Positions 58,987-64,000 of a DNA stretch of 64,000 nucleotides are shown in pieces. The stretch comes from Saprospiraceae bacterium (GTDB taxonomy: Bacteria; Bacteroidota; Bacteroidia; Chitinophagales; Saprospiraceae). The translations under genes were made by a program, and so were the position numbers. Position 1 is the first letter of the stretch. Each line of letters begins with the position of its first letter. The stretch is from assembly GCA_016706365.1 (NCBI GenBank), contig JADJJU010000024.1:62001-126000 (forward strand), given 5' to 3'. Below the pieces are notes generated by a model. That model was not told where the DNA came from. It ran no database searches and worked only from the letters and a program-made list of their open reading frames with translations.

Positions 58987-61110
58987 TTACTCCTTCACGA
59001 CTTTCACCAAAAACTCTTCCTCTGTCCAAACCTCAACTGTCCCCAGAGCTTGCGCTTTTTTCAGTTTTGATCCGGCATTTTCTCCGACGACCAGGATGTT
59101 GAGATTGCTGCTGACAGCACTGATGTTTTTTGCTCCGGCTGACTCTGCCAGCTTTTGAGCTTCGTTTCTTCCCATTTGTTGAAGTGTTCCTGTAAAGAGT
59201 ATCGTTTTACCGGCAAGTACTCCATCCGCAGCCGATTCCGAAGGTCTGTCCTTCTCAGTCTGCCGCATGTTGACTCCCGCTGACTCCAGCCGCTCGATTA
59301 GAGCTATATTTTCAGGAATGGAGAAATACCTTATCATGTTTTGTGCGAGCACAGGCCCGATTTCATGGATCTCCGTATATTTTTCTGCCGGCCAATACTG
59401 CAAATCGAGTATGTAATCCACTTTTTCCGCTATAAGCTTTGAAGCTCTTTTGCCAAGGTGATGGATGCTGAGACTTTGCAGCAATTTTGAAATTGGGTTT
59501 CCTTTGGCTTTATCAACGGCCTTTCTCAGATTTTCTGCTGATTTACTGCCGAAGCCTTCTAGTTTTGAAATAGCATCATAATCCAACTGATATACATCGG
59601 AAATATCATTAAGCCAGCCTAGTTCTGCAAATTTCTCAACAAATGATTTACCGAACCCGTCTATATCCATCCCATCTTTGCTGACATGATGAATGATTCT
59701 TTGAATGGTTTGAGCGGGGCAGGTCACATTAATACAACGCCATGCAGCTTCACCTTCAGGCCTTTGCAATAAGCTTTCGCAGGATGGACAATGAGTAGGG
59801 AAAGTGATAACTTGTTCCTCCCCCGTACGCAATTCCTCCATTGATTTCACGATATATGGTATCACATCTCCCGCCCTTTCGACCAATACTGTATCGCCGA
59901 TCCTGATGTCTTTGGATTGAATAAAATCTTCGTTGTGAAGTGAAATGGAAGACACCGTGACGCCTGCCAATGGAACCGGCTGTATCTTGGCTACCGGAGT
60001 AATGGCACCTGTTTTCCCAACCTGATATTCGACCTGGAGTAATTTGGAGGTAGCTTGTTTAGCCTTGAATTTGTATGCCACAGCCCAGCGGGGGTGATGA
60101 CTGGTGGTTCCGCAGATTTCCTGCCAATCCAGTCTGTCCACCTTAATTACAATTCCATCTATTTCATAATCATACGAATCTCTTCTCTCTGACCATTCCC
60201 GGCAAAACCCCATGACTTCCTCTATTCCATGACAAATTTTGGTCACTTCTCTGGGCACCTTGAATCCAAGGGAACCAAGCTTTTCCAGTGTTTTACTATG
60301 CCTTCCATCAGCAATATCCACTTCCCGATCATGGGCATCCTGAGCTACGCTTACCTGATAAATAAACGCCTCGATCGCTCTCGCCTTAATTTCTGAAGAA
60401 TCCTTGACTCTAAGTGCACCGGTGGCCGCATTCCTTGGATTAGCAAAAAGGGTTAATCCTGCTTCTTCACGAGCTTTATTGATTTCATAAAATTTTGATT
60501 TGCGAATAATTGCTTCTCCGCGCAATTCGATCCTGCTAACGTCCGATTGAGAAAATGCTGCTTTAACCGGAATGGCTTTCATAGCTTTAGCATTATGGGT
60601 AATTTCTTCTCCTTCTGATCCGTTTCCTCGCGTAGCTGCTCTTACAAGGCGATCATTTTCATACATCAGAACAATCGTACCACCATCAAATTTTGGCTCG
60701 GCAACATACACTATATCATCGTCCGGACTTAACCCGACCAGCTTTCGTACCTGTTTATCAAAGTCAAGTAAATCTGCATCATCGTAAGAGTTTTCCAGAG
60801 ACAACATAGGCCTGAGATGCGGCACTGAAGGAAAATCACCTGCAAGATCGGATGAGACTCTTTGAGTTGGCGAATCGGAAGTAATCCAGGACGGATGCTT
60901 AGCTTCAATTGCCTGGAGTTTCTTATAAATAATATCATACTCATGATCACTTATCAAGGGTTCATCCAGGACATAGTAACGATATTCATGGAAAACGATC
61001 AGGTCCTTCAAGGTCTGCAAATAAATCGGGTCTGCATTTTCAATGTTTTCAGACAGGACAGACTTTGTAGCAGCAGTTAAATGGATCACATCCTCTTTCG
61101 AATAAAGCAT
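58987..61110 (-). CDS. ligA: NAD-dependent DNA ligase
   Basis: 707 residues. Domains in order: Ia with HEYRYYVLDEPLISDHEYD; adenylation domain with K140 in EPKFDGG and RAATRGNGSEGEEITHN; OB fold (TTSHHPRWAVAYKFKA); zinc finger with cysteines in CPSCESLL and CINVTCPAQ; HhH repeats; C-terminal BRCT (GKTILFTGTLQQMGRNEAQKLAESAGAK). Essential for joining nicks in replication. The motif KFDGG and GNG replace the more usual KIDG and GDG; as far as I recall such variants occur in relatives of Saprospira and Haliscomenobacter. Length is slightly over the usual 670. Confidence 0.93.
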   Translation of the reverse strand: MLYSKEDVIHLTAATKSVLSENIENADPIYLQTLKDLIVFHEYRYYVLDEPLISDHEYDIIYKKLQAIEAKHPSWITSDSPTQRVSSDLAGDFPSVPHLRPMLSLENSYDDADLLDFDKQVRKLVGLSPDDDIVYVAEPKFDGGTIVLMYENDRLVRAATRGNGSEGEEITHNAKAMKAIPVKAAFSQSDVSRIELRGEAIIRKSKFYEINKAREEAGLTLFANPRNAATGALRVKDSSEIKARAIEAFIYQVSVAQDAHDREVDIADGRHSKTLEKLGSLGFKVPREVTKICHGIEEVMGFCREWSERRDSYDYEIDGIVIKVDRLDWQEICGTTSHHPRWAVAYKFKAKQATSKLLQVEYQVGKTGAITPVAKIQPVPLAGVTVSSISLHNEDFIQSKDIRIGDTVLVERAGDVIPYIVKSMEELRTGEEQVITFPTHCPSCESLLQRPEGEAAWRCINVTCPAQTIQRIIHHVSKDGMDIDGFGKSFVEKFAELGWLNDISDVYQLDYDAISKLEGFGSKSAENLRKAVDKAKGNPISKLLQSLSIHHLGKRASKLIAEKVDYILDLQYWPAEKYTEIHEIGPVLAQNMIRYFSIPENIALIERLESAGVNMRQTEKDRPSESAADGVLAGKTILFTGTLQQMGRNEAQKLAESAGAKNISAVSSNLNILVVGENAGSKLKKAQALGTVEVWTEEEFLVKVVKE

Positions 61111-61256
61111 ATGGAAAAGTTTGCCTTAAAAGTAAGAGCATGAAACCACATTTGCACAAGGCGCAATCCAAAATTTACTTGAATTGGATTAAATTTAATC
61201 CAACACTCTCCGACTTTTCCCAGACTGTTCACTTGTACCAATAGTCAGCTCGACCG

Positions 61257-61300
61257 ATTTTCTCATAGGGGCGCACGGCCGTGCGCCCCTACGAGAAAAT
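61257..61300. repeat. 44-bp near-perfect palindrome
   Basis: Centred at 61278/61279 on GGCC, symmetric over 22 bp each side with one mismatch (61265/61292). Core GGGGCGCACGG pairs with CCGTGCGCCCC; outer arms are ATTTTCTC and GAGAAAAT. It is G/C-rich in an AT-rich spacer, 150 bp upstream of ligA. The core is a word I recall from intergenic repeats of many bacterial genomes. Confidence 0.8.
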
Positions 61301-61327
61301 GGTGGCAGCGTGTATCAAAAAACACTC

Positions 61328-61577
61328 GGGCTGTTCGCCAAAAGCTAAGGGCCAAAAGCCAAAAGCGGCTGTTTCTCGTAACTTGAGGCTATCAGCTTTC
61401 TTCCTCCGGCTTTTCATTTGCAGCTTGAGCTTGCGGATTGAAGCTTCTTTCTGGCTGTTCTGCCAGAAGCAGAGACACTCATACTTCGGTCTCTATCTGC
61501 GACCAGAAGCGAGGAGCCAGAAGCGGCTGTTTTGGGCTGTTCGCCAAAAGCTAAAGGCCAAAAGCCAAAAGCGGCTG
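61328..61577 (+). repeat. R2-family direct repeats, two 44-bp copies
   Basis: Copies at 61328-61371 and 61534-61577 differ at one base. Each begins GGGCTGTTCGCCAAAAGCTA and ends with a run of GCCAAAAGCC-like words and GCGGCTG. Between them sit further GCCAGAAGC variants. Not coding; a diverged copy lies at 1886-1917. Confidence 0.75.
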
Positions 61578-61583
61578 CTTCTT

Positions 61584-63203
61584 CTACCTCCCCGTTACCA
61601 GACATTTTCCACTATACAGCTTCCCCTGAAAATTAATCTTATACAAGTAATATCCCGGTATTCTGGTAAAGTGCTGTGGAATTGGGAGCAACAACTTTTC
61701 ATTCTCAAAATGAAATCCCTGATGGACTGATCCCATCAATTGTCCCATAGCGTTGTATATACTCAGTTGTACCTCACCATTAGATGGAAGGTTTATGAAA
61801 ATATGAGCTTGTCCGGCGTCATATCTGACCTCATGCTTGAGCCCTGATTTATATTGAGAATCATAAGATGACAATGTTTCACAATTGAAGCCCAGATTCA
61901 ACCTGTTGAAATCTTGTCCTATGGCAAGATCTACCAGATTGGGTTCCACACATAGCCAGTAATCCAGCAGTGTGGCATAAATGCTGCGGAAATCTAATTG
62001 ATATTTAAGATTTTCATTGACATCCAAATCCTGAAGATTGGGCAATCCGCCCATAAACCCACTGCCATTCAAGGCTGAGCCAAATAAAAACATGGGAGCA
62101 GCAGCTCCATGATCTGTTCCCTGAGAAGCATTCTGCTGAGGTCTCCTTCCAAATTCAGAATATGTAAATGCAAGTGTTTTGGAATCCATCCCGGCAAATG
62201 CTAGATCACTGTAGAACGCTGTAACATTCTGAGCCAAAGATTGCAACAAATTGGCATGTTGATTGAGCTGTCCGGCATGCGTGTCAAACCCATCCAGTGT
62301 CACCATATATAGCTTTGTACCCAGCCCTCCTTTCATCAATCGCGCTACTACAGCCAGCTGATTGCCCAGCGATCCTGAATATGAAGCCTGATTACTGCCT
62401 TGCTCATATGCATTAGAAATCACAGTAGCATATTGAAATGTATTATTGGCAACCGTCCTGATGTAAGAAAGCTGCTCTCCATAAGCACATTCCGGCACAT
62501 CATTAGCGTCATACAATCCTCCCACTTGAGCGATATAGGCGAGCTGTTCAGGCGAACTCACCGTTACAGCATAGTTGACATTGTCAGTGCCCATAAATGC
62601 CAGATTGCCCAGGCCTCCAATCTGAACAGCCGGTGGTATTGCGGGAGGACTCACAAGGAAATCCGGATACTGATCCTCAAATAAGCGACCCAGCCATCCG
62701 GTATCCCAGGTTACATTCTCATCACTCGCAGATGCCCAGATATCTGAAGATCTGAAGTGGGAAAGATTCTGATCGGGATATCCCACATTATTCATGATTT
62801 TCATACTCCCGCTTTGCCAGTAAGGTTGCAAAGCCGACATTCCCGGATGCATTCCAAGTTCATTGCTCAGGGTCAATGCCTGCCCCTGAGGAATGGCAAT
62901 TCCCTGACGAAAATTCTGATACCGACTATAGTCATAGATGGGTATAATAGTATTAAGGCCATCATTTCCTCCTTTCAGCTTGATCATGACAAGCACTCTG
63001 TCAGCATTGCTGGTGCTCAATCCCATCCCAAGAGGAGATGCAGCAAATGTATTAATTGGAGTTTTCCCAAGCAAAAAGGATGCTCCTCCGGCTAGCCCCA
63101 GGCCTTTCAAAAATGATCTGCGGTTCCATTTATCATGATCCGCATCGTGATCTGTGTGCTGGTCTGTAGATGTATGTTTTGCTAAGTGATGATCCTGACA
63201 CAT
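61584..63203 (-). CDS. DUF1501 family protein with Tat-type signal and C-terminal T9SS-like tail
   Basis: 539 residues. A histidine/aspartate-rich N-tip (HLAKHTSTDQHTDHDADHD) precedes a twin-arginine signal (NRRSFLKGLGLAGGASFLL). The body is DUF1501, a sulfatase/alkaline-phosphatase-fold protein: RVLVMIKLKGGNDGLNTIIP, LSHFRSSDIW, YMVTLDGFDTHAGQ, YSEFGRRPQQN and TDHGAAAPMFLFG. The last 65 residues (SIYNAMGQLMGSVHQ to GKCLVTGR) look like a T9SS sorting domain. It follows the DUF1800 gene, a frequent partner. Function unknown; likely exported. Confidence 0.88.
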   Translation of the reverse strand: MCQDHHLAKHTSTDQHTDHDADHDKWNRRSFLKGLGLAGGASFLLGKTPINTFAASPLGMGLSTSNADRVLVMIKLKGGNDGLNTIIPIYDYSRYQNFRQGIAIPQGQALTLSNELGMHPGMSALQPYWQSGSMKIMNNVGYPDQNLSHFRSSDIWASASDENVTWDTGWLGRLFEDQYPDFLVSPPAIPPAVQIGGLGNLAFMGTDNVNYAVTVSSPEQLAYIAQVGGLYDANDVPECAYGEQLSYIRTVANNTFQYATVISNAYEQGSNQASYSGSLGNQLAVVARLMKGGLGTKLYMVTLDGFDTHAGQLNQHANLLQSLAQNVTAFYSDLAFAGMDSKTLAFTYSEFGRRPQQNASQGTDHGAAAPMFLFGSALNGSGFMGGLPNLQDLDVNENLKYQLDFRSIYATLLDYWLCVEPNLVDLAIGQDFNRLNLGFNCETLSSYDSQYKSGLKHEVRYDAGQAHIFINLPSNGEVQLSIYNAMGQLMGSVHQGFHFENEKLLLPIPQHFTRIPGYYLYKINFQGKLYSGKCLVTGR

Positions 63204-63222
63204 ATGAATCTGTTTTTAAAGA

Positions 63223-64000
63223 CTACATTAATTGATACTCCGGCGTTCTTGTTACAAATTGCAGCAGCAATGCTACTTGTGCAGGGACAGTAGGCCAGTC
63301 AAGGTTCCAGCTGCCATCATCATAATAGTTTTGTGGTACTTCCCATTTAAATGCTGTCACAGCGGAACTCAATTGTCTGGAATCATCGAATCCCTTGCTG
63401 GTGATATGAGTCACAAGGTCTGCAGTGATTTCTTCCGGGTTATTATAGGCATTTGTCAATTCCTTAATGAAGTTTGTATATAAATCCGGCTGGCTATTAA
63501 ATAGCAGATATAAATAATACTCCAGACCCAACCATCTTTGAGTCAGTCGGCTGGTATCCACCCAGGTTTTATTTCCCGGCCAACCCTTCACATCCGGCGG
63601 ATCAAAATAAATTGTCCGTTCTCACTGGCTTGCAGCAGGATCAATGTCAACACATCCTGATTGTATGGTAGTTTTGTAGTTTTCAAAAAGGATAAAAAAG
63701 TAATCCAAAGGACTCTTGATCATTGATCCTATGACCTTCTCATCAAAAAAGCGCTCGCTTGCAAACAACACCCTGTAGACAGGAAGCAACTCAAAAGTCA
63801 TTCGCTATCAGTTCCTCTGCCAGTTCGTTGATGAATTCTTCATCCCGTTCCGGAGAAACAAACCATTCATAGAGCTTACCACAAATATGTCTTGCTATCT
63901 CTGTGCCCCGCTCCTGAAATAATAAGTCGTGGAGCCCATCGTAGTTATAGTTGCCTGTCTTGCCAAAAATGGTTTTAGCATCAGGATCATGAAAAAGCGG
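63223..64000 (-). CDS. DUF1800 family protein, C-terminal part only, frame breaks
   Basis: The gene runs off the right edge, with about 255 C-terminal residues visible. Readable pieces: HDPDAKTIFGKTGNYNYDGLHDLLF, HICGKLYEWF, then LLPVYRVLFASERFFDEKVIGSMIKSPLDYF, DVLTLILLQASENGQF and DPPDVKGWPGNKTWVDTSRLTQRW. These are landmarks of DUF1800. Breaks fall on runs: four A at 63793-63796 (should be three) and at 63604-63607 (should be five), plus one near 63680. The DUF1501 gene starts 20 bp after its stop, so the two form an operon, as in many genomes. Confidence 0.8.

Noticed and set aside
61257..61300. 44-bp palindrome as an intrinsic terminator for ligA or DUF1501
   Set aside because: It lies upstream of the ligA start and well past the DUF1501 3' end, with no clear T-run on either side beyond its own arm.

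Overview
The window reads as a piece of a Bacteroidota chromosome, most likely from the Saprospiria/Chitinophagia side of the phylum; this is inference from content, since no rRNA gene is present. The signs are a type IX secretion (T9SS) C25 sortase of the long PorU2 type, about six secreted proteins with C-terminal T9SS-type sorting tails, a TonB-dependent outer-membrane receptor, TAnnTTTG promoter-like boxes, a divergent LigA, and a TTG/GTG/ATG mix of starts. I saw no tRNA, rRNA, insertion sequence, prophage or CRISPR array.

Layout. 0-6 kb: amino-acid permease, NatAB-like ABC exporter, lipid kinase, polyprenyl-phosphate-type glycosyltransferase. 6-8.6 kb: a two-gene unit of a PaaE-like flavin/iron-sulfur reductase and a conserved cytosolic protein of unknown function. 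8.8-21 kb: a surface-polysaccharide locus, with one glycosyltransferase on + and a long minus-strand run read as porU2 - wzm - wzt - GT - GT4 - GT2 - GT2. 21-27 kb: a DUF2064 glycosyltransferase-like gene, a TonB-dependent receptor, and a coupled sugar kinase plus secreted nucleoside hydrolase. 27-32 kb: a large T9SS cargo and an outer-membrane barrel. 32-37 kb: phoH-osmC-aroA on minus, divergent from a small monooxygenase plus aroB. 37-43.4 kb: class A PBP, HEAT/cyclophilin lipoprotein, gcvT, GbsR-like regulator. 43.5-44.5 kb: a HepT/MntA-type toxin-antitoxin pair in which the antitoxin carries an HTH domain and the toxin an in-frame amber codon. 44.7-52 kb: serine hydrolase and T9SS-secreted proteins. 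52-58.7 kb: Tat-type aminotransferase, GH113-like lipoprotein with a VanY-like peptidase, DUF4197 protein, zinc metallopeptidase, T9SS cargo. 59-64 kb: ligA, then a DUF1501/DUF1800 pair running off the right edge.

At least a dozen otherwise well-conserved genes (aroB, wzt, wzm, several glycosyltransferases, porU2, the class V aminotransferase, the metallopeptidase, the VanY-like peptidase, DUF1800 and others) are broken by single-base frame changes. Where I could reconstruct the frame, most sit on short A or T runs that are one base too short or too long. This points to sequence error rather than gene decay. I annotate these loci as whole genes and mark where the frame changes.

The most interesting non-coding signal is a dispersed intergenic element. 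About 170 bp (here called R1) occurs three times, and two of the copies are preceded, in the same relative orientation, by an array of small hairpins punctuated by GTGAYGT. A second repeat family (R2) and a 44-bp palindrome lie in other spacers.
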